From positions 1,488,001 through 1,552,000 of the forward strand of contig JAYKKR010000003.1 of the NCBI GenBank assembly GCA_036971615.1: a stretch of DNA of 64,000 nt, read 5' to 3'. Position 1 is the first letter of the stretch, and the number at the start of each line of letters is the position of its first letter. The notes below the pieces were generated by a model. It saw nothing but the letters and a program-made list of their open reading frames with translations. It made no database searches and was not told the DNA's origin. Below, in pieces: positions 1-11,288 of this stretch. Position numbers and translations under genes: made by a program. Source of the stretch: Amyloporia xantha (taxonomy: Eukaryota > Basidiomycota > Agaricomycetes > Polyporales > Adustoporiaceae).

Positions 1-1299
1 GAGTGACGGAGTCATGGTTCGTGGGTGTGGTGTGGTTGTAGTGGCGCGCAGTGCGCTCGGTATGCCCGTCGCCATGTAACTGTCGGTCGATGTCCTCTGA
101 TCAGCGAACGTCTGCTCGTAATGGATGCTCTCCACCGAACGCAGAGAAGTCGGAGCCATGGGGAACGAGCCTGGGGGCTTCGGGGTGGTAGAAAGTGTGC
201 GGTCGGCTAGGTGATGTGCGTGTGCGAGATGAGGAGGAATTACGGGTCGAAGTTGTGGCGTCTTCCGCACATCATCCTGTCCGAGACCTGCCCTCGCTAT
301 TGCGGTATGTAGTTGTTTCATGAGGGAATGTTCGATATCGCCGTCATGGACAGAGTCAGTGCTACTGTGCTGTCCAAACATTGCAGCCAGACCCTCAGCC
401 TGAGAGGAGTTCATCTTAGCATCGCCAGAGAGTCGATCCCCACTTGTCGAACGGTCGATGGACTTCCCATTAGGCTTTGGGCGTGCAGCAGGTTTCGGTC
501 GGATTGGTTCGTCTGTGGCAGACGCGGTTGGGTGCCATATTTCTGGCATTTGTCTGGATTTCGCTTGTGCGTCGATGTGATGTTGCTTAATTGTACCTGC
601 AAGTTACATTTAGACCCGCAATGGAGTCAAACGCCATGCAAATTCACCATCATGAGGCGGTGCCCATCCAGCACGAGGCCAAGGTACATTACTCCGCCCA
701 GTAACTCCCGCCGCCTCATCTTGCCGCTCAGCGTAATTATTTGCGTACCATCCTGACGGAGGCTGGCTCATTTCGCGCACGAGGTCTGCTGCATGGCGAT
801 AGGCTTGAGTTGCAGGGGGTTCATTGGTGGTGCCACGTCCGCCAGTCCTCGAGGGTCCGGCAACTGGTTCTTCCGACTGCTTGTAGGGAACATCGAACTC
901 TGTTTGCTGACGTCCGTTGTGCAAGGCAGCCATCAGCATCTGCTGTTCCCGCGCAAGAGACTCAATTTCGGTAGGGTCGACCTGCCCTGCTGCCCACCGG
1001 CGCTCCAGCCGCTCACGCTCAAGCATCGCCTCATATTGTTCTTGCGCGAGTCGCCGGATGTTCGTCATGGCGATCGAGTATTTCTGCGAAGTCATTTCGT
1101 TCATGTGAAGGCTGTGGCTGTCTACAGCGTGATGGATCCAATGGCTGTCCCTTTCCTGGCGCACCTCCTCGACAAGGTGGATAAGTCCGTCTTGTATCTT
1201 ACGCCGGAGCTCGTTCTTCCAGTTGAGATCGGGCTCTATGTCAGGATGGTCGTCGTACCCAGTGCCGCCGCCAGGAAATGCAGTCGCAAGGGTGGACAT
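1..1299 (-). CDS. Hypothetical protein, 3' end beyond window
   Basis: I do not recognise this protein. Exon 1 runs from the ATG at 1299 down to 648 and exon 2 from 596 to the window edge, where the frame is still open. The 51-bp intron (647-597) starts GTGAAT, ends TTGCAG, and joins the two exons in phase 1 (...PPHDG|TIKQ). About 415 residues are visible. Residues 20-130 are rich in Glu, Arg and Gln (e.g. EEVRQERDSHW, EAMLERERLERRWA) and look helical or coiled-coil. The rest is Pro/Ser/Thr-rich and low in hydrophobics, so likely disordered. No signal peptide or membrane segment is visible. The second exon has no early Met, so it is easy to miss. The intron and the long open frame through exon 2 (about 198 codons without a stop) support a real gene; the function is unknown. 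Confidence 0.6.
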
Positions 1300-1370
1300 T
1301 GCGCGCCGGGACAGAAGGAGAAAAGGAGAAAAAGAGAGAGAGCGAGAGAGAACAAGCGAAGATGAGATAT
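1300..1370 (-). promoter_or_regulatory. Pyrimidine-rich leader upstream of the minus-strand gene
   Basis: Immediately 5' of the ATG at 1299 the minus strand carries an almost uninterrupted C/T tract (GA-rich on the plus strand, 1314-1365). CT-rich stretches next to start codons are common in fungal core promoters and 5' UTRs. This position supports 1299 as the true start. No TATA box is obvious. Confidence 0.4.
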
Positions 1371-2177
1371 GGTTGGAAGGAGAGATGGAATTCGATGCGG
1401 GAGTCAGCTGCTAGGCGCCCTTGCCTCATGGCGAACACGCTACGCACCGATATACATAGCCTGTGCTGTTCGAGAGCCGCGATTGGGCCGAGAAGACAAT
1501 GAAGGGAACCCTCAGCCTCCATGAATTGATTCAGGCATGATCAGCCCACCATCCCTATCATGTCCACCTGCCAATGAGAAGGATAGTCCTTAGTTCTGGC
1601 ACTTCGAGCCGGACCTTATCGACGCCGCGCGGGGTGATTATCTTCGCAGGAGGAATGGCGCGTCTGCGAAACTTCAGAGTCGAACCATATGTTTTGTATA
1701 TGAGGTTGAGCCGTAGAGTTACAGTAAGTGTACGTATGTACAATATTTGAACTTGAAGTGCTTTTGGCGTTGTTTTGGCGAATTGTATACCTCGGGCGCT
1801 TCTCCAATTTCCACCAGACACGTGCCGCGGTGATCGTGGAGCGTGTCGTAGCTGTCCCGCCCTGTCAATTGAGGGAAACTAATTCAAAGAACAAGTTCTT
1901 GCCACGAACATCCTGCTTTTGAGTTTGAATATCGAAATCAGCTCAGGATTTATTCTGGTATGTGCAGCTGAATACTTTGCTATCATGTAACTAACCGTCT
2001 TGAGACGTCGAAAGGCTTGTCTAGCCGCTGCGAAGTACGGTCTGCTTTCCAGAAGTCCAGAAGTCCTCCGTGCACATTGAGAGTTGGCCGAAGTACGTTC
2101 GATTATACCATTAATGTGTACCTCACTTCGTCTGACACGTCCGTAGCTCGTGGACTTTTACAGTTCCCTCCGCACTG
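1371..2177. other. Intergenic region between divergent genes
   Basis: This stretch separates the minus-strand gene at 1299 from the YPP1-like gene at 2178. Only short unrelated open frames are seen, and I find no conserved protein or RNA gene. It must hold both promoters. Confidence 0.5.
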
Positions 2178-5100
2178 ATGGCCCAGACAAAAGACAAACA
2201 CTACTGGAAGCAGCTTCGGGAGACTCTCACTGCTGGACGATGGGACCATCCATTTCCAGCGAAGACACCCAAGGGAGCACCGCTATCGTGGACGGAACTC
2301 CTGCGCAAGTTCAACAAGCACTGCTCAGGGCACACTCACATAGCAGAGCTCGCCTCGCAGACCCAGGCACTATCCTTGCTTCTTTCCGCTAGCTTAGATG
2401 ATCGGAGTGTTAATGGAAATGAGTCCAGCAAGCAGAGCTCTCTCGTATTGGGCGAAGAATGCATACTGCCGGAGGAGAGGTTGGAAGAAGCTATGGCTGG
2501 ATATAACGCACTGAAGAACTTGGAGTCCTCTAATTCAGATGTACGTGAAGCACTCTGCCTCGACAAAGGAGACGTTGTCGACTGACTTTAGACTTCCTAA
2601 GTCGATTAGGTTGGCAGTGGCATATTATGCGTACGCTTTACGGCGGCCCTCTGAATGCCTACACATATTGTCGGAAGTGAAGACCATGGCAGACGTGCAA
2701 AGCCGAGTACCTACGTCCGGAACTCCCAAATTGAACTCATTGACGCTTCAAATACCAGGTGGAGGTGCGGATGGTTCAATTTCTTCAGCACGTACGGTCA
2801 GCAACGCGTCAGCGATGTCCATTACATCCATTGCCGAGATCAGCGATGGTAGCTCATGGGCTACGACGGAGACCATTAGAAGTATATGCCTCCAGGGTAC
2901 GCATTCTTCTTGTATTATTTCTGTCCCACTGACGGTCACCAGGAATGTCTCATGAGGTTATATCCCCGGACAATTCCCAGGACGCATTCGACACATACAT
3001 CACCGCATTCTCACTCATTACCAATGTCACGTCGGAGCTTCCACCTTACATTACCACCTCATCCGCCCAAACACCCGCGAACGGGGTTAGGCACCATTGA
3101 CTCTACCACTTTCGGCCGCTATCGGGAACTCTGGAGTTGGGCAGAGCGGGTTCTGCGGCGTGCGATCATCCTAGGAGCGCGTATCTGCGATGTGCAGCGG
3201 CAGGACCCGCCCCACAGTGCCTATTGGCGCCTGCTCGACCTCTACCACACGTGCAGCTCATATTGGCCGCCGACATTCCGCCCCCAGCACCGCGGGACGA
3301 TAGCCGTGCTGCACTTGCGCGCGTTTGTGTTGCGGGTGAACTCCGCACCGGGCGCGACGCCGGCGCCGGCGACGCGAGAGGGCGACGACAGGCCGCACAG
3401 GTGGATAAGCTCGGCGCGATCGGTCATACAGGAGTACCGCGCGATCCTGAGCGTGAGCACGCAGTTCCCGCGCGCGGGGGAGCACAACACCAAAGTGGAG
3501 GACCTTGTGGATCTGTGTGTCGCCGTGTGGGAAGCGGACGGGGCTGTGGGAGAGTACGCGGGATGGCTCATTGATGTGAGTCGATCGTATCTGTGGGATG
3601 ACACGAGAAGGAGGAGCTGACCGGTGTGGCACAGGTGCTTTGGTGGGCTACGCGCCTGACGTTCAACTCGTATAGGGTGTTCCGCCACATGACGCGGCTG
3701 TTATATGTGTCCGGTGATGCGGAACTTGCGAAACGGACTTTACGCCTGTATGTGCAGGTCGTGGGCAAGGCGCGCAGGAGACTAAGCTCGCGGAAAACCA
3801 AAATAGCAACACCGCTGTCGTGGCGGATGACGATACGGATACGGATCGCAATTGGGTACAGACATTGGTCCAAGGCGCGAGGATGCTGTGCCGGCTGGCG
3901 TTGGCGGAAACAGATTACGGCGTGGCGATGGAGGAGGCGAAGGAGGCTGGTGTAATGATTGAGAAGGCCAAAATCCGCTTGGATTCTAACGAGAAGGATC
4001 TCGTAGGTAGCGTGCAGCTGGCGGAGGGGATTTGGTACGGTGTGATGGCTCACGTAGGTATGACCAGTCCTGTACTCTCTCCGACAATAGTGCAGATGGC
4101 TCACTCACTATGGATCATTACTCTCCAGAACAGGATCCACTGACGCGCATGTCCCGTTTCGAGGATTCGCTTTCCCATCTTATCGCCTCTGCAGAAACGT
4201 TCTCTACGCCATCCGTGCACTACCATCTCGCGCTCGCATACGCGCGGCCTGGCTCGTCACTCGATCTACAGAAGGCGATCTCGAATGTGCGACTGGCTGT
4301 AGAGTGCGAGCCGGGTGACATCCGATACTGGCACCTACTTGGTCTCCTATTGACAGCCACCGGGGACTGGAAAGCTGCACAGAGCATTCTGGAAATCGGT
4401 GCTGGGGTTGGTGAGGTGGATTTAGCGGACGATGGTCTTGACGGTCGAGGTGTCCGACCCAACGGAACTATTGGCGTACAAGCCCATGATTACGCTCCCG
4501 GTGCAAACAATACCTCGAATGGCATTGCTCCGAATGGTTACACTGACAGTCCAGCTGATGCTGCGCCAATCACCTCTTCCAGTGAACCTGTCACGGTATT
4601 GGACAAGGGTGCGGTTGACCTTCCACCGTCCTCGACCTTGCTACGACCGATACCAGATAGGCCGGCTCCATCTCGCCATGAAGCATTCGAGCATGCGCTC
4701 CAGTTGCGCATGACACAGCTCACGGTAGCTGAGTTCATCGAAGGGCCAGAGGGTGCTGGAGACCGGTGGGTTGAAGTGTTCCAGTGGTTCTCCGAGAGGC
4801 GGGAGGTCGGGACAGATGACAGTCAGTCCCCCTTGATATACCAATGCTCTGCATTCCCACTGAACGTCATTTAGGGAGGCTCTCTATTGACAGCAAACGA
4901 GATCTGCCGCCACCGTCGGAAGCTGCCTCTAGTGAAAAGCAACAAACAATTCGTCCGAGCGACGCGCGGATGTCAAGTATCCATTCCCCTGCAGAAACGA
5001 TGTCAGATGAGATACCCAATCTTCCTACTCCGATACCCATTACAGTGACTCCTGCTTCGCCTGGAATCGGACATACCCAAAACGGCCATTCGGAAGCCCG

Positions 5101-6136
5101 TGAAGGATTCTCCGATGAGAGACGTTCGTCTTCGCTTGACGACCAGAACCGGGATATGTCGCGAGGGAAGAAAGTGCGGGAGGTGTTGAAGGATCGCGTG
5201 CATAAAGGTCAGGCAGGAATCACTAGAATCTCCAAAAAGATTGGGCATAATGTGGGGAGACATGGCAGTATACATATAAAGCGTACACACTCTGCCCCTG
5301 GTGAGTGCTCATGAGCCGGTGGACATGGTGAAAATTTAAGAACTCATGCCTCGTTCAGATCTACATGCTGTACTCGGACACTCGCCATATCAAGCTTCTT
5401 CAATTCACCTACGGCATCATCTTAGTCTACACGCATCACAGCAGGATTTGTCGTTTCTAGACGCCCCGCCCCCGCCTCCGGTCCCTCCGCCACCCCCTTC
5501 GCAATCCCCTTCTTCCGCGTTACGGAAGCAAAATGACCGGTCCGCGAGGGATCAGCGATTACTGAGCAACCTGTGGCTCATGTCTGCTGCGACCTTCCGA
5601 AGATTGGGCAAGATCGAGCAAGCGCGTGCGGCCATCCAAGAAGCAGAAGTCAAGGACGAAAGCAATCCTGCGGTTTGGGTGCAGGTGTGTGCCCGTGATC
5701 GCTTCTGTTCTCACTGTGTCCTCTTCGGTGCTCATTTTGGCCGGCCATTTCCACGCAGCTCGGACTGTACTTCATGGCTCTCGATAACCATCGCCGAGCG
5801 CTAGAAGCGTTCCAGAAGGCGCTATTCATCTCGCCGGAGGATATCTCGGCGACGATCCATCTTTGCCGACTCTATCACACGTCCTCTTCTGCCAATGCAT
5901 CGAAGGCTGGTATCACTGGGTCAGACCGAGACAACGTAGACCTCGCCGTTGGTCTGTTGTCAGATCTTACTCGAGGGGCTGGCTGGGATGTACCGGAAGC
6001 GTGGTATTTCCTGGCGAAGGAATACGGATTACAAGGGCGCAAGGATAGAGAGCGTGAATGTCTCAGTTTTGCTCTGACTCTGTCGGAAACACGGACACTG
6101 AGAGATATCGGTCTGGCCGTTGGTTGGTGTCTCTGA
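2178..6136 (+). CDS. YPP1/TTC7-like TPR scaffold of the plasma-membrane PI4-kinase complex
   Basis: The protein resembles the Ypp1/TTC7 family, which with Efr3 holds the PI 4-kinase Stt4 at the plasma membrane. The best evidence is the C-terminal TPR block (NLWLMSAATFRRLGKIEQA, LGLYFMALDNHRRALEAFQK, GWDVPEAWYFLAKEYGLQGR), plus a middle TPR pair (PSVHYHLALAYARPG, DIRYWHLLGLLLTATGDW). Exons that join in frame: 2178-2540, 2602-2896, 2943-3575, 3635-4053, 4134-4821, 4875-5300, 5359-5684, 5759-6136. A poly-Pro linker lies just before the last TPRs. Two places break the frame with no good intron: near 3085 (GGGG run; frame 2 to 3) and near 3772 (GCGCGC; frame 2 to 1). Either the assembly has small indels there or the gene is damaged. 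A 61-bp intron at 3086-3146 would bridge the first break but would delete the conserved-looking FGRYRELWSWAE. The family call is from recognised sequence pattern. Confidence 0.75.
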
Positions 6137-6691
6137 GCGAGGAAATGATGCCGGTCATGATTTAAAATAATGCTACTAATCTAGTCACACTGATTACTAC
6201 CCAATGATAACTTAGTCGTTAGTAGATCCTATCCGAGTTTGCAGAGTGTCCTTTCGAAATTCGAACAGAGGAAGCCGCCCTTCCTCCGCTAGCCTCGATC
6301 GTGATCAGCTTGCATACGTAGACGCCCAAACAGAGATCGTCGGCTGGTAGGGCGCTAGTAACTACAGTATGTACTCTCTAACGCATCAGTATGGAACCAG
6401 TCTGGTCATTTCCTGCGGCTAGCACGGTGCTACCGTCTCCGCCTACTTTGTCTATCATGTAGGCATGATTATCTTTTATATTCAAATCACGCCACCCATC
6501 TCGGCGAGGCCTTGCATAATACAAGCATGCTCGTACTAGGTCCAAGCGTTATTGTTCTTTGGGCCCACGCACCGTCACGGTACTCAGGCGATACATAACA
6601 CAGGTTTTGTGGTCTTACGCCACTCAATTCAGATAACTCACCCCACCCCATAGTCTTGCAAACGAAAGTCATCCTCTCTTGTCCACTCCTA
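6137..6691. other. Intergenic region
   Basis: About 550 bp between the stop of the YPP1-like gene and the next start. It is AT-richer than its neighbours, and no gene, RNA or repeat is recognised in it. It should contain the terminator of one gene and the promoter of the next. Confidence 0.45.
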
Positions 6692-8603
6692 ATGTCTTCA
6701 GAGCAAGCGCAGCCCGCTATATTCCTCGATGGAACCACCAGTATTTTCAAGCTTCCAGATGGCACTGAGGTCCGCATTACGCCTTCGAAAGAGCAGCTGC
6801 CGGAGCGAGTTGTACTTGATCGTGCCCAGGCTGCGGTAGAAAGGCTGAGGCTCTCCGGAGGCCTCAACATCGAGCGCGATGGCTTGTCCACCGTCGAGGA
6901 CGTTTTCCACTTCCTCATGCAAGAGGTCAATGACATGAAGCTCCTGGTCGCTGGCATGTTGGGCAGTCAGCAGAGTTTAACAAAGCGACTTGATGAATTC
7001 ATGACAAAGGTCACAGAGGACACCGCAAGCATTCACGCATCTGACGAAGTCGTGTACAAGATGTCATCACACGCCCTGAAGAGCGCGTCAACTTTCGAGT
7101 ACGCCACGCTTCTCAAATCTCGCTGTGGCCACTACTCTTGCTGACGTTTCCTCGCTTTGCTCAGGAAAAGGCTGCAGATGTTGACCGCCGGATTCCAGTT
7201 TCTGAAGACAAGGGTATCGCAGAAGCCCTCGAATGAGCCACCGCCTGTTGTCCCGCGTCTGCTTCGAGAATACCAACCTCCTCCCTCTTTCATTCCACCC
7301 ACGCCCACAGGGGAACCCCCAAACATGCGTGAGCTGAGCCGTGTTATGGGCACCAACAATCTATATGACCGCGCTAAAGACAACGCGTTCCCGGCCATTC
7401 ATGCACGAGTGGTTGAAGCATTGCGCCGTCAAAAGGAAGCAGAGGAGGCAGCGAAACGTACCACTGACCCGGCTCCTGCCCCGACACACATAACCGGAAC
7501 CGGAACTCCACTAGGCCCGCACCTATCCCTAAGCATCGAGGCCATAGCACAAATACACAATGCGACGCGCAAATCGCTACAGCTACTCGTCAACAATGGG
7601 GAGAAGCTGACTGCCCGCATCGAGAAGTGCGAGAAGCAGCATCAACAAGCGGACGATCTACACTGGAAGAACAACGATGACAACCTGAACGACCTCATGA
7701 TCGTCGGCGAGATCCTCAAGGGACTCACGTGAGGCTATTTCTAGACTCACAGTCCGCGAATCTGACAAGTGTTCTGTTCTGGATAGGCCTCACATGGAAA
7801 AGCTTACAAAGGAGAGTAAGGAGCTCGACACGACTCTGCCTCCACGGAGCGCACCAGTCTTTCCTCCAGGTTTCACTGCGTCTTCTATGGCTGCTTTCAT
7901 CGCGGCGAGGGCGGCCAGCACCAGCGCTGCTCCCCCTATACGACCGCCCCAAGCCGCAATGCCCAAATACACGATGACGCTCGCGATCGGGAGCGACAAG
8001 CCCGTCGAGCAGATGACGATTGCGGAGCTGACGGAGGTGGTCGGGTCGTTCCCCATCAAACTCACGTTCGACCCGCGCGATCTGATGCAGGCATCCGTCA
8101 TCGTTACGAACTCGACGGAAGAGGCGATGGATGTAGACCCTGTCGAGACATCGAAGAAGGCACCAGAGACGGGCGAGACAGAAGCAGCGGGAGCAGCTGG
8201 CGTTACGTCGGACGGCCAGGATCGTGCTCCGAATGAGGACGCAGAAGTTCCCCAGCAGCTAGCGACGAGTGTTCCAGAGGTACATGATGAGGATATCACC
8301 GAAGACTCCGGGGAGAATGCGGAGGACGCTAGCTCCTCTGTTCCTGCCGCCGGAACAGCGGCTCCAGAGACTGTACAACCTATCAATGCGACGAAGTCTC
8401 AGAAGAAGAACCGACGCCGGAAGGGTAAGGGAAAGAAACACGAGGTGGACATTGCGCCAGAAGACCATGGCTCGCGTGAGGGCGAGCCGTCGGTGCCGTC
8501 GAAGAAGCGGACTAGGAGTATGACACAAGAGGCCGTGGATGCTCCTGGGGACGCATCTCAAGCCCATGAAGACGGCTCTCCGAAGAAAAAGAGGAAAGTT
8601 TGA
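6692..8603 (+). CDS. Lysine-tailed nuclear protein, function unknown
   Basis: Three exons fit. The first starts at the ATG at 6692 (an upstream in-frame ATG at 6656 is possible) and ends inside the stretch before 7140. The second begins after the acceptor near 7165 and ends at 7730 with GILKGLT-like helix text. The third begins near 7790 after a TAG acceptor and ends at 8603. The N-terminal third is an ordered alpha/beta-looking segment (IFLDGTTSIFKLPDGTEVRI). The middle is helical (QIHNATRKSLQLLVNNGEKL), and the C-terminal 180 residues are acidic then very basic. The last seven residues are PKKKRKV, a textbook monopartite nuclear localisation signal, preceded by other Lys/Arg runs (KSQKKNRRRKGKGKK, KKRTRS). 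Nuclear location is therefore likely. I recognise no catalytic domain. It may be one of the lineage-specific nuclear proteins of Agaricomycetes. Confidence 0.65.
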
Positions 8604-9381
8604 TGAAGAGATATCGGGACTCTCTCAGTGCCTCCCAGTTCGTTTATCTAATATTTATGCTCCGGGCTGTTCTTGACTGCGTGTATCGATATTTCCTGCA
8701 ATCCGGTTCCATTTCATTTGTTAGTACTATGGCCATTGGGCTTCAGCGTGAATATACTGTCTTATGTCTACAGCCATCAAGACTTTCTCCGATCATTTTT
8801 CAGGGAATCGTTCTGTTTCTAAGAGTGGCTATGCGAGTCTTCGCTTCTCTGTAGTACGACGAGCGCCTCCACCCTTCGCACAATCTTAGACGAGGGTTGC
8901 GAACAGAGTGTTCTGAGAACTGGCTCTTTAGAGCACATCTACTTTAATGGGACCCATCTTCTGTCAAAATGGGACTAAGCAATAGGATCTTGGAAAAATC
9001 ATCTGAGAGACTTTCGTCAGACATACCTAGTGATCCAGCCGTTTATTTCAGCAATGACTGGATGCATTCTCAGCAAATGAGGCTAATCTACGGGACAAGC
9101 TAAACTTACAATTTAGGGAAGTGATCCTCGTACAATGGCCTTTAGACTCCAATTGCAACATCCATCCAATAAAAATACGGGAGGATATGATATAACAACT
9201 TCATTCACAGAGTAAATAACGACAGGTCGGATCAGGCTCATATATGAAGCTGTAACTGACAATCACTGTAGTCCCAAAGCTTGTCCCAATCACATCACTG
9301 CAGCGAAAACGTGTCGCACGTCGCAACTAGAGCAACGTTTAATAGGGCGAAAGACTAGTCCCACGAATTTCCCATTCAGCC
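8604..9381. other. Intergenic region between convergent genes
   Basis: The stretch separates convergent genes (ends at 8603 plus and 9382 minus). It contains only short open frames without any recognisable similarity. It must hold both 3' UTRs. Confidence 0.45.
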
Positions 9382-10977
9382 CTAGACTCCGATCTTGTTG
9401 TGGAAGGAGTCCACCAACGTCTCGATAGTGTGTCTGTAGTCGATTGGCAATGCCTCCTCACAGCAGTACTCGAGCGTCTTCAGCCGATGTCCATTTAACA
9501 TGCGATCTTGCAAGCACTCGATCACCAAAAGAGCCGTCTTCTCATCCAGCTCAATGTCCACGATGACCAATTTTTCCAAGCGTGGACAGTAAAATTCTCC
9601 GTCATCCTGAGACAACCCGAGTACCGTCCAGAACAAGCACACGTCGCCCCATATGCCGATCTCTAGCTCCTCCACACATGTCAACCGAGACAGCGTATCG
9701 TCCCAGTGTTCGAAATTCACAAGGTCCTGGAACCCGTGGATCTTGACGCGCTGCAGCGGGGCCGACGACAGCAACGCTGCAGTGTCGCAGATCGCCGGCG
9801 CGAAGACCGACTCCTGGAATAGAGCCTCGGGGTAGTCTAGCTCGATGCGCAGCCGCACAGACTGCTTCGCATCGCTAAAGACACTCGCTTCGAGCAAAAA
9901 GAGTATGTCGTCTGTGACATACAGGCTCACGCATGCCACGTCGGCCAAGCTCGGTGGCGTGCACGGGAAGATGTCCAGGATGGGGTGTACAGGAAACCAG
10001 TCGTCCCCGTCCAACGTATAGGAGGGACACAGGTCGATGAGTATATCCGCAGGAAGGACCAGATGTGCGAGGAGAAACGATATGCCTGCCTGATGCTCGG
10101 CTAATTTGAGTGTCTTCAATTCCGGTAGCCTGACGACACGAACAGGACTTGTGAGGGCTTCAGCCTCCGTAGAGACTGTCCGCTGGCAGTTCTTCATGCG
10201 TAGGAGAGTGAGATGCGGAGATGCCTCCAAGATGTCTAAAAGCGTCTCCAGCGGCAGTGCAGGCACGCCCAGCGTATCGAAGGATAGATCCAGCTCTGAC
10301 AATCCCACCAGCATCGGCGAGCTCCATGGAACTTGCACATTGTAAAATGTGAGCGAGCGGAGGTGAGGCAACCGGCTAAAGGAATGGGATAGTATGGCCC
10401 GCGATGTTCGTGTGTCAGCGAGTCCTAGGCTGAGCCGTTCCAGGTGCGGCATGTCGACTGTCAGTTTAGAGGTTAGAAATTTCATCATGGTGTTATCCAA
10501 ATGAATAGCCTCCAAGCTAAGGACACGATTTATATGGGGCAGCAGTGCTTTGACGGATGCCTTCGTATTTGTAGAGCGTCGCCGACCATCGTGAATAGAT
10601 ATCAGCGCGTTTTGAGACCGTTTCAAACAGAGCCGCACGAAGGATGAATTGTGCGAAATGTTAATCGTGGTCCATAGCATGGGAGTGGCCAGTATGGTTT
10701 CACGCCAGTCTCGGCAGACACCAGCAAGTGTCAGCCAGGGCAGATGTCGCATGCCATCGGGAGTCTTCACATAGCCTACGATCTCCAAGAATATCTCATT
10801 CGGGAGGCGGTTTACGGGAGGAAAGAGATTGTGGATGGCGTCCAGACTATACAAGAGTTGTCTGACTTGTCGCCTCTTCATTTCGACCCAGGTATACGCA
10901 TCTTCCATGGACAGTGTGTGAAAGTGTTCCCTCTCATCCTTGGAGAGGCTGTCTAGTGGACATTGAGGCGCCATCAT
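9382..10977 (-). CDS. F-box protein, copy A
   Basis: A single-exon gene for about 531 residues, starting most likely at the paired Met at 10977. An in-frame Met at 11049 adds 24 hydrophobic residues, but the three paralogues in this window begin at the equivalent of 10977. Residues 1-45 hold a helix (EDAYTWVEMKRRQVRQLL). An F-box-like motif follows at about 50-100 (VNRLPNEIFLEIVGYVK ... LAGVCRDWRETILATPMLW). Then comes a long leucine-rich-like region with repeated LxxLxLxx segments (LERLSLGLADTR, LRSLTFYNVQVPW, LTLLRMKNCQR, LEKLVIVDIELD). F-box proteins bind Skp1 and bring substrates to SCF ubiquitin ligases; that role is inferred from the family. It is closest to the copy at 22617-24200 (shared TTINISHN, RSQNALI). 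The gene is intronless, unlike most neighbours. Confidence 0.82.
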   Translation of the reverse strand: MMAPQCPLDSLSKDEREHFHTLSMEDAYTWVEMKRRQVRQLLYSLDAIHNLFPPVNRLPNEIFLEIVGYVKTPDGMRHLPWLTLAGVCRDWRETILATPMLWTTINISHNSSFVRLCLKRSQNALISIHDGRRRSTNTKASVKALLPHINRVLSLEAIHLDNTMMKFLTSKLTVDMPHLERLSLGLADTRTSRAILSHSFSRLPHLRSLTFYNVQVPWSSPMLVGLSELDLSFDTLGVPALPLETLLDILEASPHLTLLRMKNCQRTVSTEAEALTSPVRVVRLPELKTLKLAEHQAGISFLLAHLVLPADILIDLCPSYTLDGDDWFPVHPILDIFPCTPPSLADVACVSLYVTDDILFLLEASVFSDAKQSVRLRIELDYPEALFQESVFAPAICDTAALLSSAPLQRVKIHGFQDLVNFEHWDDTLSRLTCVEELEIGIWGDVCLFWTVLGLSQDDGEFYCPRLEKLVIVDIELDEKTALLVIECLQDRMLNGHRLKTLEYCCEEALPIDYRHTIETLVDSFHNKIGV

Positions 10978-11049
10978 ATGGATGCTAAGCCACGCGATTA
11001 GAGCGGAAAGCATAAGATTTTTCCGCGACAGTAACCACTGCACAGCCAA

Positions 11050-11288
11050 ACCTACGAAAGCTGCCTGACGTACTATATTTTCAACTGACTAGTGTCCAAT
11101 ATGTCCGATACTGAGTGTCAATGAATGGAGGCTCGTTGTGATGGTGTTGGCGTGACGTTGGGAGGTTTGAGCCGAGTAGTATTTTAGGAGAAACTCGGTG
11201 TCTACTGCCAACCGGCCGGCCAGTTCGTACGCGTTGTCAATGATCAAGACGCGCCCACGTGAATGCCCCTCAGCGCTCAGCTCTCACT
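11050..11288. other. Upstream region of F-box copy A
   Basis: A short promoter-side stretch between the F-box gene and the MITE at 11289. No other feature is recognised. A transcription start would be expected here. Confidence 0.35.

Noticed and set aside
313..756. Open frame of 147 codons on the plus strand
   Set aside because: It overlaps the minus-strand exon (1-596) and the start of the next one; its composition (Cys/Arg/Trp-rich) looks like a shadow.
793..1365. Open frame of 190 codons on the plus strand
   Set aside because: It lies opposite the minus-strand exon 648-1299, which has a better protein-like composition and a splice-consistent continuation.
7790..8386. 198-codon Ser/Ala-rich minus-strand frame
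   Set aside because: It is the antisense of the third exon of the nuclear-protein gene, and its low-complexity composition is typical of a shadow.
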